The position numbers and the translations under genes were made by a program. Below the pieces are notes generated by a model, which was not told where the DNA came from, did not search any database, and saw only the letters and a list, made by a program, of their open reading frames with translations. A stretch of 64,000 nt of DNA, taken from Faecalibacterium prausnitzii. Lineage in GTDB: Bacteria > Bacillota > Clostridia > Oscillospirales > Ruminococcaceae. Below, in pieces: positions 55,137 through 63,667 of the stretch (positions within the stretch are counted from its first letter, which is position 1; each line of letters begins with the position of its first letter). Location: NCBI GenBank assembly GCA_004558805.1, contig SFDE01000011.1, forward strand, positions 62,001 to 126,000. Reading direction: 5' to 3'.

Positions 55137-56354
55137 ATGAAAAAGATGATCTCCCGTCGTCAGTTCCTTGCAGCCGCAGGCGTTGCCGCCGCTGCTTCTG
55201 TCCTGACCGCCTGCGGCGGTGGTTCCTCCGCAAGCACCGCTTCTTCCGGCGCTGCTGCGGGTTCCGCCGCTGCCTCCAGCGACACCGTCAAGGTGGGCGT
55301 TCTCGGACCCCTCACCGGTCAGGTCTCCGTCTACGGTAAGGCTGTGGTCAACGGTGCCACCCTGTACCTGAAGCAGGTCAACGAAAAGGGCGGCGTCAAC
55401 GGCAAGCAGCTGGAGATCATCACCATGGACGAGCAGGGCGATGAGACTCAGGCAGTCACCTGCTTTACCAAGATGGTGGATCAGGGCATCACTGCTCTGG
55501 TAGGCGATGTCACCACCGCCCCCACTCTGGCAGTTGCTGCCGAGAGCGCCGAGTACAACATGCCCATGGTCACTGCTTCCGCTACCGCCGAGGCCGTCAC
55601 CTACGATGCCGAGACCGACACCGTCAACGCCAACGTCTTCCGTGCCACCTTCACCGACCCCTTCCAGGGCATCAAGATGGCAGACTACGCCTACGATAAG
55701 CTGGGCTACACCAAGGCAGCGGTGATCTTTGAGAAGGGTGCCGACTACAACGAAGGTCTTGCCGAGAACTTTGTCAAGGAGTTTGAGGCAAAGGGCGGCA
55801 CCGTGGTGGACGACGAAAGCTACGCCAGCGGCGATGTGGACTTTAAGACCCAGCTCACCACCATCATGGGCAAGGGTCCGGAGGTGGTCTTCTGCCCCAA
55901 CTATTACGAGGACGTGAGCAAGATCCTCAAGCAGGCTCGTGATATCGGCATGACCTGCCCCTTCCTGGGCGGCGACGGCTGGGACGGTCTGGAGGGCTAC
56001 GCCACTGCCGACCAGCTGAAGGACGCTTACTTCTGCGCCAACTACGCCAAGGGCTCCAACCCCGACTTTGAGTCCGCCTATAAGGCAGAGTACGGCGAGG
56101 AATACCCCAACGGCTTTGCTCCTCTGGGCTACGATGCAGCCATGACCGTGGTCTATGGTATCCAGGCTGCAGAGGATGCCGGTCTGGAAGCAGGCACCGA
56201 CGAGTACAAGCAGGCTGTCATTGATGCCATCGCTTCCGGCACCATCGAGGGCATCACCGGCACCTTTACCTTTAATGAGCACCACGACCCCGTGAAGCAG
56301 ACCGCTATCCTCTGCTTTGAGGAGGACAAGCCGGTGCTGAAGGAAATGTTCTGA
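55137..56354 (+). CDS. livK: Branched-chain amino-acid ABC transporter binding lipoprotein with Tat signal
   Basis: 405 residues. N-terminus MKKMISRRQFLAAAG carries a twin-arginine motif (Ser6-Arg7-Arg8-x-Phe10-Leu11) followed by an Ala-rich core and the lipobox LTAC (Cys26), so it is a Tat-exported lipoprotein. The rest is a periplasmic-binding-protein type I fold: VKVGVLGPLTGQVSVYGKAV, VNEKGGVNGKQLEIITMDEQ, TALVGDVTTAPTLAVA, YDAAMTVVYGIQAAE. Binds leucine/isoleucine/valine or a related ligand and feeds LivHMGF. First gene of the operon; a strong terminator after it should make it more abundant than the membrane parts. Tat genes are at 6350-8070. Confidence 0.92.
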   Translation: MKKMISRRQFLAAAGVAAAASVLTACGGGSSASTASSGAAAGSAAASSDTVKVGVLGPLTGQVSVYGKAVVNGATLYLKQVNEKGGVNGKQLEIITMDEQGDETQAVTCFTKMVDQGITALVGDVTTAPTLAVAAESAEYNMPMVTASATAEAVTYDAETDTVNANVFRATFTDPFQGIKMADYAYDKLGYTKAAVIFEKGADYNEGLAENFVKEFEAKGGTVVDDESYASGDVDFKTQLTTIMGKGPEVVFCPNYYEDVSKILKQARDIGMTCPFLGGDGWDGLEGYATADQLKDAYFCANYAKGSNPDFESAYKAEYGEEYPNGFAPLGYDAAMTVVYGIQAAEDAGLEAGTDEYKQAVIDAIASGTIEGITGTFTFNEHHDPVKQTAILCFEEDKPVLKEMF

Positions 56355-56420
56355 TCCTGCCAGGAGCCTCTCCACCGGTGTGGGGCGCTGAGCAGACACC
56401 AGAACACAACACGACTCTTT

Positions 56421-56466
56421 GCGGAGACCGCCGGAACAGGATATCCCTGGGCGGTCTCCGTTTTTT
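56421..56466 (+). terminator. Terminator between livK and livH
   Basis: CGGAGACCGCC and GGCGGTCTCCG (11 bp) followed by TTTTTT. No separate promoter is evident before livH, so partial read-through probably sets the ratio of binding protein to transporter. Confidence 0.9.
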
Positions 56467-56528
56467 ATAAAAAAGTGTGAAGATCCAGACGGCGCCTTCT
56501 GCGCCGCAAAGAAAGGAAGTATCGGTCC

Positions 56529-57407
56529 ATGACGGTGTTCTTTAGCCAGCTGATCAACGGCTTGTCCCTTGGCAGCATCTACGCACTGATCGCTCTGGGT
56601 TACAGCATGGTGTACGGCATCATCCTGCTGCTGAACTTTGCCCACGGCGACGTCATCATGGTAGGCGCTTACATGTCCTGGTTTGTCATGAACCAGCTGG
56701 GGCTGGGTCCCGTGACTGCCGTGTGCGCCACCATCCTCACCTGCACCCTGCTGGGCGTGGTCATCGAAAAGATCGCCTACACCCCCCTGCGGAATGCTCC
56801 CCGCATCTCCCTGCTGATCACCGCCATTGGCGTCTCCTTCTTTCTGGAGTACACGGCGGAGTTGATCCTGGGTTCCGGTGCAAAGGTGATCCCCGCCTAC
56901 TATGAATCCAAGACCTTTATGCTGGGCAAGGTGCCTCTGGGCATCACCTCAGTGATCACCCTGCTGGTAACGGTGCTGTCCATGCTGGGTCTCACCTTTC
57001 TGGTGCAGAAGACCAAGCTGGGCAAGGCAATGCGGGCGGTGTCGGAGGACATGGATGCAGCTCGTCTCATGGGCATCAACGTCAACAGCACCATCTCCTT
57101 TACCTTTGCTGTAGGCTCTGCTCTGGCAGGCATCGGCAGCGTGCTGTACTGCTGCTCCTATCCTCAGGCTACCCCCACCATGGGCTCCATGCTGGGTCTG
57201 AAGGCATTCGTTGCTGCCGTTCTGGGCGGCATCGGCTCCATTCCCGGTGCCATGATCGGCGGCATCGCCATCGGTCTGTGCGAGTGCTTTGTCTCCGCCA
57301 TCGGTCTGTCGGCGTGGAAGGACGCCGTCACATTTGCCATCCTGATCATCGTGCTGCTGGTGAAGCCCACAGGCTTCCTGGGTCGCAAGGTGCAGGAAAA
57401 GGTGTAA
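56529..57407 (+). CDS. livH: Branched-chain amino-acid ABC permease LivH
   Basis: 292 residues, about eight membrane segments. Family start LINGLSLGSIYALIALGYSMVYGI and LLNFAHGDVIMVGAYMSW, the EAA-like loop MRAVSEDMDAARLMGINVN and GGIGSIPGAMIGGIAIGLCE. Start ATG with AAGGAAG upstream. Forms the membrane channel with LivM; the next gene follows by 13 bases. Confidence 0.95.
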   Translation: MTVFFSQLINGLSLGSIYALIALGYSMVYGIILLLNFAHGDVIMVGAYMSWFVMNQLGLGPVTAVCATILTCTLLGVVIEKIAYTPLRNAPRISLLITAIGVSFFLEYTAELILGSGAKVIPAYYESKTFMLGKVPLGITSVITLLVTVLSMLGLTFLVQKTKLGKAMRAVSEDMDAARLMGINVNSTISFTFAVGSALAGIGSVLYCCSYPQATPTMGSMLGLKAFVAAVLGGIGSIPGAMIGGIAIGLCECFVSAIGLSAWKDAVTFAILIIVLLVKPTGFLGRKVQEKV

Positions 57408-57420
57408 GGAGGGCAGCAAG

Positions 57421-58455
57421 ATGAAAAACAAAGAATGTCGCAAAGCCTTTACGATGCCTCTGCGCTACCTGATGAATCTGGTGCTGGTGGGGCTGCTGTT
57501 CACGGTGCTTTCCTATGTGACCCGGAACACCCTTTCCACCTACCAGAACAAGGTGCTGCTGACGGTGGGCATCAACATCATCCTTGCGGTCTCCCTGAAC
57601 GTGGCGACCGGCTATCTGGGGCAGCTGCCTCTGGGTCACGCCGGTTTCATGGCTGTGGGCGCCTATACCTGCGCCCTCTTTACCAAGTATTCCAACCTGC
57701 CCTCCGCCGCTGCCTTTGCCGTCGGTCTGGTGCTGGCGTGGATCGTGGCGGGGATCTTCGGCATCCTCATCGGCATCCCCGCCCTGCGGCTTACCGGCGA
57801 CTATCTGGCGATCCTGACTCTGGGCTTTGGCGAGATCATCCGCATCACCCTGAACAACATCGACGATGTGCTGGGCTTTAAGCTGTTCTACGGTTCCAAG
57901 GGTCTGAAGAACATCCCCAAGTATTCCAACTTTACCAATGTGTTCCTCTGCGTGGTCATCACCTGTTTCCTGATCCACACCATGATGAAGAGCCGCCACG
58001 GTCGTGCCGTGCTGGCGATCCGGGACAACGAGATCGCCGCTGAGAGCTGCGGCATCCAGACCACCTATTATAAGGTCATGGCATTTGCCTTTTCCGCCGC
58101 TTTTGCCGGTCTTGCCGGTAGTCTGTACGCCTGCTACATCGGTGTGCTGACCCCCTCCACCTTCGGCTTTATGAAGTCCATCGAGATCCTGGTCATGGTG
58201 GTGCTGGGCGGCATGGGCTCCATGCTGGGTTCCATCCTGTCCGCCACCGTGCTGACCATCCTGCCGGAAGCTACCCGCAGCTTTGAGAGCTATCGCATGG
58301 TGGTCTACTCGCTGGTGCTGATCCTTATGATGATCTTCCGTCCCGGCGGACTGCTGGGCAGCTACGACTTTTCCATGAGCCGCATCGTGGAAAAGATCAT
58401 CAACGGCGAATTCTTCCGCAAAAATACCCAGAAGGAGGATGCAGACCATGAGTGA
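57421..58455 (+). CDS. livM: Branched-chain amino-acid ABC permease LivM
   Basis: 344 residues, polytopic. Blocks: ILAVSLNVATGYLGQLPLGHAGFMAVGAY, a hallmark of LivM (shown in part as ATGYLGQLPLGHAGFMA); RLTGDYLAILTLGFGEIIRI; the coupling loop AIRDNEIAAESCGIQTTYYK; and LGGMGSMLGSILSATVLTIL. Start ATG with AGGAGGGC upstream. Its last codons overlap the livG start (ATGAGTGA), giving coupled translation. Confidence 0.95.
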   Translation: MKNKECRKAFTMPLRYLMNLVLVGLLFTVLSYVTRNTLSTYQNKVLLTVGINIILAVSLNVATGYLGQLPLGHAGFMAVGAYTCALFTKYSNLPSAAAFAVGLVLAWIVAGIFGILIGIPALRLTGDYLAILTLGFGEIIRITLNNIDDVLGFKLFYGSKGLKNIPKYSNFTNVFLCVVITCFLIHTMMKSRHGRAVLAIRDNEIAAESCGIQTTYYKVMAFAFSAAFAGLAGSLYACYIGVLTPSTFGFMKSIEILVMVVLGGMGSMLGSILSATVLTILPEATRSFESYRMVVYSLVLILMMIFRPGGLLGSYDFSMSRIVEKIINGEFFRKNTQKEDADHE

Positions 58456-59287
58456 GTTCCAGACCAGACTGCACAGTGTGCCCTCCGGCGGCTTCCTTAC
58501 CGACCGGGACAAGGATAAAAAGCCCATTCTGGACGTCCGGGAGCTGGGCATCGACTTTGGCGGTCTTACCGCCGTGGACGGCTTCAACCTGATGATCGGT
58601 CGCAACGAGATCACCGGTCTTATCGGACCCAACGGTGCCGGCAAGACCACCGTGTTCAACCTGCTTACCAACGTGTACCAGCCCACCCGCGGCTCCATCC
58701 TCATTGACGGGATGCCCACCGCCGGCAAAAAGACCTATCAGGTCAACCGCATGGGCGTGGCACGTACCTTCCAGAACATCCGCCTGTTCAAGGAGCTCAC
58801 CGTCATCGACAATATCAAGGTGGGTCTCCACGAGTCCATGAAGTATAACCTTGCCTCTTCCCTGATCCGGCTGCCCAATTACTGGAAGGAAGAGAAGGCA
58901 TGCACCCAGCGTGCCTTTGAGCTGCTGGACATCTTCCACATGGCAGACCTTGCCTACACCCAGGCAGGCAGCCTGCCCTATGGTGCCCAGCGCCGTCTGG
59001 AGATCATGCGTGCCCTTGCTACCAACCCCAAGCTGCTGCTGCTGGACGAGCCTGCCGCCGGTATGAACCCCTCGGAGACCGCCGAGCTGACCGAGACCAT
59101 CCGCCGCATCCGGGACCAGTTCAACATCGCCGTGCTGCTCATCGAGCACGACATGAGCCTGGTCATGGGCATCTGCGAAGGCATCGCTGTGCTGAACTTC
59201 GGACGCATCATCGCCAAGGGCACCCCGGACGAGATCCGGGACAACCCTCAGGTCATCGAAGCGTATCTGGGCAAAAAGGAGGGCTGA
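58448..59287 (+). CDS. livG: Branched-chain amino-acid ABC ATPase LivG
   Basis: 279 residues. Walker A GPNGAGKTTVFNLLT, signature-like SLPYGAQRRLEIMRAL, Walker B LLLLDEPAAGMNPSET, switch His in LLIEHDMSLVMGI, all intact. Start ATG 58448 overlaps the livM stop. The N-terminus has a longer leader (HSVPSGGFLTDRDKDKKPIL) before the ABC fold than in E. coli LivG. Cytoplasmic partner of LivF. Confidence 0.95.
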   Translation: MSEFQTRLHSVPSGGFLTDRDKDKKPILDVRELGIDFGGLTAVDGFNLMIGRNEITGLIGPNGAGKTTVFNLLTNVYQPTRGSILIDGMPTAGKKTYQVNRMGVARTFQNIRLFKELTVIDNIKVGLHESMKYNLASSLIRLPNYWKEEKACTQRAFELLDIFHMADLAYTQAGSLPYGAQRRLEIMRALATNPKLLLLDEPAAGMNPSETAELTETIRRIRDQFNIAVLLIEHDMSLVMGICEGIAVLNFGRIIAKGTPDEIRDNPQVIEAYLGKKEG

Positions 59288-59290
59288 CCC

Positions 59291-60004
59291 ATGGCTGATA
59301 CCATGCTGAAAGTGGATAACATCAACGTCTTCTACGGCAACATCCACGCCGTCAAGGACATCTCCTTTGAGGTCAAGGAAGGCGAGATCGTGACCCTGAT
59401 CGGTGCCAACGGCGCCGGCAAGTCTACCACCCTGAAGACCATTTCCGGTCTGCTGCACCCCCGCACCGGCGATGTGCTGTACAAGGGCAAGAGCATCAAG
59501 GGCGTCCGTGCCCACAAGATCGTGGAAGCAGGTCTGGCGCAGGTACCGGAAGGACGCCATGTGTTTTTGCACATGACCGTGGAGGAAAATCTGGATATGG
59601 GTGCCTACACCCAGCCCGCCTCCACCATTGCCTCCAACAAGGAAAAGGTCTTTGAGCTGTTCCCCCGGCTGAAGGAGCGCAGCAAGCAGCTGGCGGGCAC
59701 CATGTCCGGCGGCGAGCAGCAGATGCTTGCCATGGGGCGTGCCCTTATGAGCAACGCCTCCATGCTGATGCTGGACGAGCCTTCCATGGGTCTTTCTCCC
59801 CTGCTGGTGCAGGAGATCTTTGACATCATCCGCAACATCCACAAGGAGGGCATGACCATCCTGCTGGTGGAGCAGAACGCCCAGATGGCTCTGTCCGTAG
59901 CCGACCGTGCCTACGTGCTGGAGACCGGACGGGTGGTCATGGATGGCACCGGTGCCCAGCTGCTGACCAACGAGCGGGTCCGCAGCGCCTATCTGGGCGG
60001 GTAA
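59291..60004 (+). CDS. livF: Branched-chain amino-acid ABC ATPase LivF
   Basis: 237 residues. Walker A GANGAGKSTTLKTI, signature TMSGGEQQMLAMGRAL, Walker B LMLDEPSMGLSP, switch His replaced by Gln in LLVEQNAQMAL as usual in LivF. Start ATG 3 bases after livG, with AAGGAGG overlapping the livG end. Last gene of livKHMGF, closed by a long palindromic terminator. Confidence 0.95.
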   Translation: MADTMLKVDNINVFYGNIHAVKDISFEVKEGEIVTLIGANGAGKSTTLKTISGLLHPRTGDVLYKGKSIKGVRAHKIVEAGLAQVPEGRHVFLHMTVEENLDMGAYTQPASTIASNKEKVFELFPRLKERSKQLAGTMSGGEQQMLAMGRALMSNASMLMLDEPSMGLSPLLVQEIFDIIRNIHKEGMTILLVEQNAQMALSVADRAYVLETGRVVMDGTGAQLLTNERVRSAYLGG

Positions 60005-60072
60005 ACGGAACGATTGAAAATGCGCTCTGCATTCGCTTTGCGCAGCTTCAGCGGAACGATCCTTTTTGATTT

Positions 60073-60112
60073 ACCAATGGGGAAGATCTGCAGATCTTCC
60101 CCATTGGTTTTC
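60073..60112 (+). terminator. Terminator of the liv operon, perfect 36-bp palindrome
   Basis: Two 18-base arms with no spacer: ACCAATGGGGAAGATCTG joined directly to its reverse complement, then TTTTCCC. It folds into a stem with a tight loop centred on CTGCAG. Confidence 0.9.
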
Positions 60113-60122
60113 CCACTTTCAC

Positions 60123-60237
60123 TTTACTTTCGTAAAAAAATGTGCCATAATGAATCCAGTGTTTTCAGCCGCAAAAGCTGAGGTCCTGTGGGGAAAGCAG
60201 GACCCTGAAACAACACAGAATAGAGGGGTAAAACGCT
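60123..60237 (+). promoter_or_regulatory. asnA promoter and structured leader
   Basis: TTTACT-N17-CATAAT (60123-60151) with an extended -10 (TGC). The 80-base leader holds two stems, TCAGC-N7-GCTGA and GGTCCTG-N9-CAGGACC, before AGAGGGG and the start codon. No T run, so a translational or stability role is more likely than termination. Confidence 0.6.
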
Positions 60238-61251
60238 ATGAGCAAGATCATCATCCCGGCAAACTACACGCCTGCACTGAACCTGTACGACACCCAGCGT
60301 GCCATCGGCACCGTAAAGCGGCTGTTTGCCGACACCCTGTGTGCCACCCTGAATTTGTACCGGGTGTCCGCACCGCTGTTTCTGGAGGCATCCACCGGTC
60401 TCAACGACGACCTGAACGGTGTGGAGCGGAAGGTCAGCTTTGACATCAAGGACAGCGGCACCGAGGCGCAGGTGGTGCAGTCTCTGGCAAAGTGGAAGCG
60501 CAAGGCGCTGAAGGACTACGACTTCCATGTGGGCAAGGGTCTTTACTGCGACATGAACGCCATCCGCCGGGACGAGGAGCTGGACAACCTCCACTCGGTG
60601 TATGTGGACCAGTGGGACTGGGAAAAGGTCATCCGGGTGGAGGACCGCAACGAGGCGTACCTGAAGAGTGTGGTGCGCTCCATCGTCTCTGCGGTGTGTG
60701 CCACCGAGATGAACCTCCACGCCATGTTCCCCCAGCTGCAGGACCTGCCCCTGCACACCCCCAATGTGATCTTTATCACCGCCCAGGAGCTGGAGGACAT
60801 GTACCCGGACCTGACCCCCAAGGAGCGGGAGAACGCCTTTGTCAAGGAGAACGGCACCACCTTCCTGATGAAGATCGGTGCCCCCTTAAAGAGCGGCAAG
60901 CCCCACGACGGTCGTGCTCCGGACTACGACGACTGGGACCTGAACGGTGACCTGCTGTTCTGGAACGACCCCCTGCAGTGCAGCTACGAGCTCAGCAGCA
61001 TGGGCATCCGGGTCAGCCCCGAAAGCATGGACCGGCAGCTGACCATGGCAGGCTGCGATGACCGCCGTAACCTGCCCTTCCACAAGGCAGTGCTCAACGG
61101 GGAGCTGCCCTACTCCATCGGCGGCGGTATCGGACAGAGCCGCCTGTGCATGCTGCTGCTGGGCAGCGTCCACATCGGCGAGGTGCAGGCAAGCGTCTGG
61201 GACGAAGCCACCCGCACCGCCTGCGCCAACGCCGGCATCCCCCTGCTGTGA
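60238..61251 (+). CDS. asnA: Aspartate-ammonia ligase (asparagine synthetase A)
   Basis: 337 residues. Ammonia-dependent, AMP-forming asparagine synthetase related to class II aspartyl-tRNA synthetase. Blocks: VSAPLFLEASTGLNDDLNGVERKV, VVQSLAKWKRKAL, VYVDQWDWEKVI, ELSSMGIRVSPESM and SIGGGIGQSRLCMLLL with the motif-3 arginine. Start ATG with AGAGGGG upstream. Monocistronic between its own promoter and terminator. Confidence 0.97.
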   Translation: MSKIIIPANYTPALNLYDTQRAIGTVKRLFADTLCATLNLYRVSAPLFLEASTGLNDDLNGVERKVSFDIKDSGTEAQVVQSLAKWKRKALKDYDFHVGKGLYCDMNAIRRDEELDNLHSVYVDQWDWEKVIRVEDRNEAYLKSVVRSIVSAVCATEMNLHAMFPQLQDLPLHTPNVIFITAQELEDMYPDLTPKERENAFVKENGTTFLMKIGAPLKSGKPHDGRAPDYDDWDLNGDLLFWNDPLQCSYELSSMGIRVSPESMDRQLTMAGCDDRRNLPFHKAVLNGELPYSIGGGIGQSRLCMLLLGSVHIGEVQASVWDEATRTACANAGIPLL

Positions 61252-61265
61252 TCCTTTGAACCTGT

Positions 61266-61298
61266 GACCCTCTGCCAGACCGCAGAGGGTCTTTTTTT
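61266..61298 (+). terminator. Terminator of asnA
   Basis: GACCCTCTGC-N6-GCAGAGGGTC followed by seven T residues. Confidence 0.95.
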
Positions 61299-61417
61299 GT
61301 TTTTGTTGCAGGCATTGTCCCCGGTATCTCGTATTATAGGGCAGAAGCGCCTTGCAGATGATCGCGATCCATTCCACAGCGCCGAAAGATCTGTTTTACG
61401 ATAGAGAGGATATTTGT

Positions 61418-61981
61418 ATGAAACATTGGATGAAAACCTTTGCCCTGCTGGGCATGTCTGCCTGCCTTCTCACCGGCGGTGCCATCTCCGCCTGCGCCCG
61501 GACCCCGGGAGCCGGAACGGACGCCGCCGGGTTTACAGTGGTCTCCCACAAGACCAGCGACTGCGGCAGCCGCCACACCGACGCTGCGCTGGTAGCACAG
61601 TTCCGGGATGCCGAGGGCAAAGTCCGGGAGTACACCATCTGCGCTGAGGGCGGCGAGGTGAACGGGAAAAAGGGGGTCCTGCACAAGGTGGACGCCGTGT
61701 TCCCGGTGTACGCCGGGGATGCTTACACCGGCACACTGGACAACGGCGAGCAGGTGCTGATCCTTGTGTGCTACAACGATGACGAAAGTGCCATCCGGAC
61801 CCGGGACACCATCGCCTATGTGGACCTGTCCGCTCTGGAGGGGTACGAGGCGTATCTGGTGGGGGCAGACGGCACCGAAACAAAGATCGAGATGAAGCAG
61901 GTGGACCACGACGGTCGCTTCCACATCGACCTGCGGGACGGCGCTGCTTTGATCCATCTGGTGCCGGTGACGGCACAGTGA
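61418..61981 (+). CDS. Secreted protein of unknown function
   Basis: 187 residues. Start ATG 61418 chosen because GAGAGGA lies upstream and a signal peptide begins there (KHWMKTFALLGMSACLLTGG). The sequence ISACART just after could be a lipobox-like end, but the -3 to -1 residues are not ideal, so secretion or lipid anchoring are both possible. The mature part reads as beta strands: FTVVSHKTSDCGS, FRDAEGKVREYTIC, GTLDNGEQVLILVCYN, YEAYLVGADGTETKIEM. Not recognised. A single gene between two terminators. Confidence 0.75.
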   Translation: MKHWMKTFALLGMSACLLTGGAISACARTPGAGTDAAGFTVVSHKTSDCGSRHTDAALVAQFRDAEGKVREYTICAEGGEVNGKKGVLHKVDAVFPVYAGDAYTGTLDNGEQVLILVCYNDDESAIRTRDTIAYVDLSALEGYEAYLVGADGTETKIEMKQVDHDGRFHIDLRDGAALIHLVPVTAQ

Positions 61982-62017
61982 CTGTTCCCTTCTCTCCCGC
62001 CCTTCTCTGAAACAAGC

Positions 62018-62086
62018 AAACAGGAGCCGCTCCGTTCCCCGGTCCAAAGACCACGGGGAGCCGGAACGGCTCCTGTTTATTTATGT
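62018..62086. terminator. Bidirectional terminator
   Basis: Long stem AAACAGGAGCCG and CGGCTCCTGTTT with an inner GTTCCCCG/CGGGGAGC-type pairing, T/A runs outside. It separates the secreted-protein gene from the converging transporter gene. Confidence 0.85.
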
Positions 62087-62106
62087 TTGTTTATACCGGA
62101 TGCCGC

Positions 62107-63456
62107 TCAGCTGCGGCTTTCGCTGCGGGGTGCAAGGCGGCTGAAGTGGGTCTTGTCCCCCTTTTCCCCTTCTTCCCGGTCACTTTCCGGCTTTTCTGTG
62201 GGAGTCAGCCGCACCTCGGTGACCCGGCGCTTGGCGGTGCGGGTCACCACGCCGTTATAGCTGCCCAGTGTAAAGCAGTCTCCCACCTTGGGCAGGTGGC
62301 AGGTCTTTTCCTGCACCAGACCGTTCACCGTGTTGGAGTCGATGTCCTCGTCCTCCGGCAGGTCCAGCAGCTCATACAGGTCGTCCACACCGGCGCTGCC
62401 TGCCACGATCCAGCTGCCATCGGACTGTTTGCGGAAGTCCTCGGTTTCCTCGTCGTGTTCATCCCAGATCTCGCCTACCAGCTCCTCCAGAATGTCCTCC
62501 AGAGTAATGATGCCCTCGGTGCCGCCGTACTCGTCCACCACCACAGCCATGTGATGGTGCTGCTCCCGCAGGGTCCGCAGCAACTGGGAGATCTGGGTGG
62601 AACCGGTGGTGTACAGGGCGGGGGTCACCAGCTCTTCCAGCTTTGCATCCTTTTTCAGCAGTGCCAGATAGAAGTCCTTTTCATGTACCACACCAATGAT
62701 GTTGTCGATGGTGTCGTGATAGACAGGCAGGCGGGAATACCCGGATTCCGCAAAGGCGCGTGCCACCTCGTCCAGCGAGGTATCATCCTCCACTGCGATC
62801 ACATCCACCCGGGGGGTCAGGATCTCCTCCACTTCCACGTCATCGAACTCGATGGCGCTGCGGATGAGCTGGCTCTCCCGGTCGGTAAGCTCCCCGTCAT
62901 TTTCCGCCTCGCTGACCATGGTCATCAGCTCACCCTCGGTGATGGTGTCCTCCTCCCGGCTGTGGACAAAGCGACCCAGCAGCCTCTTCCACTGACTGAA
63001 CAGCCAGGTCAGGGGGGTGAACAGGATCATCAGCAGGTTCAGGAAGGGCGAAACCGCCGTGGCAATGGTCTCCGGCATCTCCTTGGCGATGCTCTTGGGG
63101 CTGATCTCGCCAAAGATCAGCACCACCACGGTCAGCACCAGGGTGGACATGGTGGCACCACGCTCCTGACCCAGCCAATGGGTAAAAAGGATGGTGCCGA
63201 TAGAGGCGGCGGCGATGTTGACGATATTGTTGCCGATGAGGATGGTGGAAAGCAGCTTGTCGTATTTTTCCGACATAGCCAGCACCCGGGCGGCAGAACC
63301 GTCACCGTCCTCGGCACGGCTCTTCAGACGGATCTGATTCAGGGAAGAAAATGCGGTCTCGGAGGCGGAGAAAAAGGCGGAGAATGCCACCAGGATCACC
63401 AGCGCCACCAAGAGGGTAATACTGCCATCGTCCATAAAAAGGAAAATCACACTCAA
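62107..63456 (-). CDS. CNNM/CorC-family ion transporter (hemolysin-C-like) with CBS pair
   Basis: 449 residues. Order: DUF21 transmembrane domain of four helices (SAFFSASETAFSSLNQIRLK, NNIVNIAAASIGTI, VLIFGEISPKSIAKE), a CBS pair (EEILTPRVDVIAVEDDTSL; YTTGSTQISQLLRTLREQHH), and a C-terminal CorC/HlyC domain (GSWIVAGSAGVDDLYELLDL, GDCFTLGSYNGVVT). Probably Mg2+/Co2+ handling. The start is weak: TTG 63456 or ATG 63435; neither has a strong ribosome-binding site. The leader from a consensus promoter holds two stable hairpins, one terminator-like, suggesting regulated expression. Confidence 0.9.
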   Translation of the reverse strand: MSVIFLFMDDGSITLLVALVILVAFSAFFSASETAFSSLNQIRLKSRAEDGDGSAARVLAMSEKYDKLLSTILIGNNIVNIAAASIGTILFTHWLGQERGATMSTLVLTVVVLIFGEISPKSIAKEMPETIATAVSPFLNLLMILFTPLTWLFSQWKRLLGRFVHSREEDTITEGELMTMVSEAENDGELTDRESQLIRSAIEFDDVEVEEILTPRVDVIAVEDDTSLDEVARAFAESGYSRLPVYHDTIDNIIGVVHEKDFYLALLKKDAKLEELVTPALYTTGSTQISQLLRTLREQHHHMAVVVDEYGGTEGIITLEDILEELVGEIWDEHDEETEDFRKQSDGSWIVAGSAGVDDLYELLDLPEDEDIDSNTVNGLVQEKTCHLPKVGDCFTLGSYNGVVTRTAKRRVTEVRLTPTEKPESDREEGEKGDKTHFSRLAPRSESRS

Positions 63457-63476
63457 CTTTCTGTTTTAATTTTTCA

Positions 63477-63514
63477 CCCTCCCCGCCATCGCTGTGCGAT
63501 GCCGGAGAGGGTCT
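63477..63514. repeat. Second hairpin in the CNNM leader
   Basis: ACCCTC-N-CC-N-GCATCGC pairs with GCGATGGCGGGGAGGGT around ACA, a near-perfect stem just upstream of the start codon that could hide it. Confidence 0.55.
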
Positions 63515-63535
63515 TGCCCATAAACTTTCCAGTAT

Positions 63536-63582
63536 ACAAAAATGTGCTTTCCATCGTTGCCATTCTGCGATGAAAAGCACAT
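63536..63582 (-). terminator. Terminator-like hairpin between clpB and the CNNM gene
   Basis: Minus strand ATGTGCTTT-t-CATCG and CGATG-g-AAAGCACAT with an 11-base loop, then TTTTTG. It can end clpB transcription, but it also lies just downstream of the CNNM promoter. Confidence 0.8.
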
Positions 63583-63596
63583 CAATGTTACTTGTT

Positions 63597-63625
63597 ATAA
63601 TACCATATTCCGTAGGGTGGTGCAA
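63597..63625 (-). promoter_or_regulatory. Probable CNNM promoter
   Basis: Minus strand TTGCAC-N17-TATTAT. The predicted transcript begins about 8 bases before the terminator-like hairpin. Confidence 0.65.
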
Positions 63626-63667
63626 GCTTTCTGCCTACGGCAGGTGTACAAAACAGGTAAAATCTGT

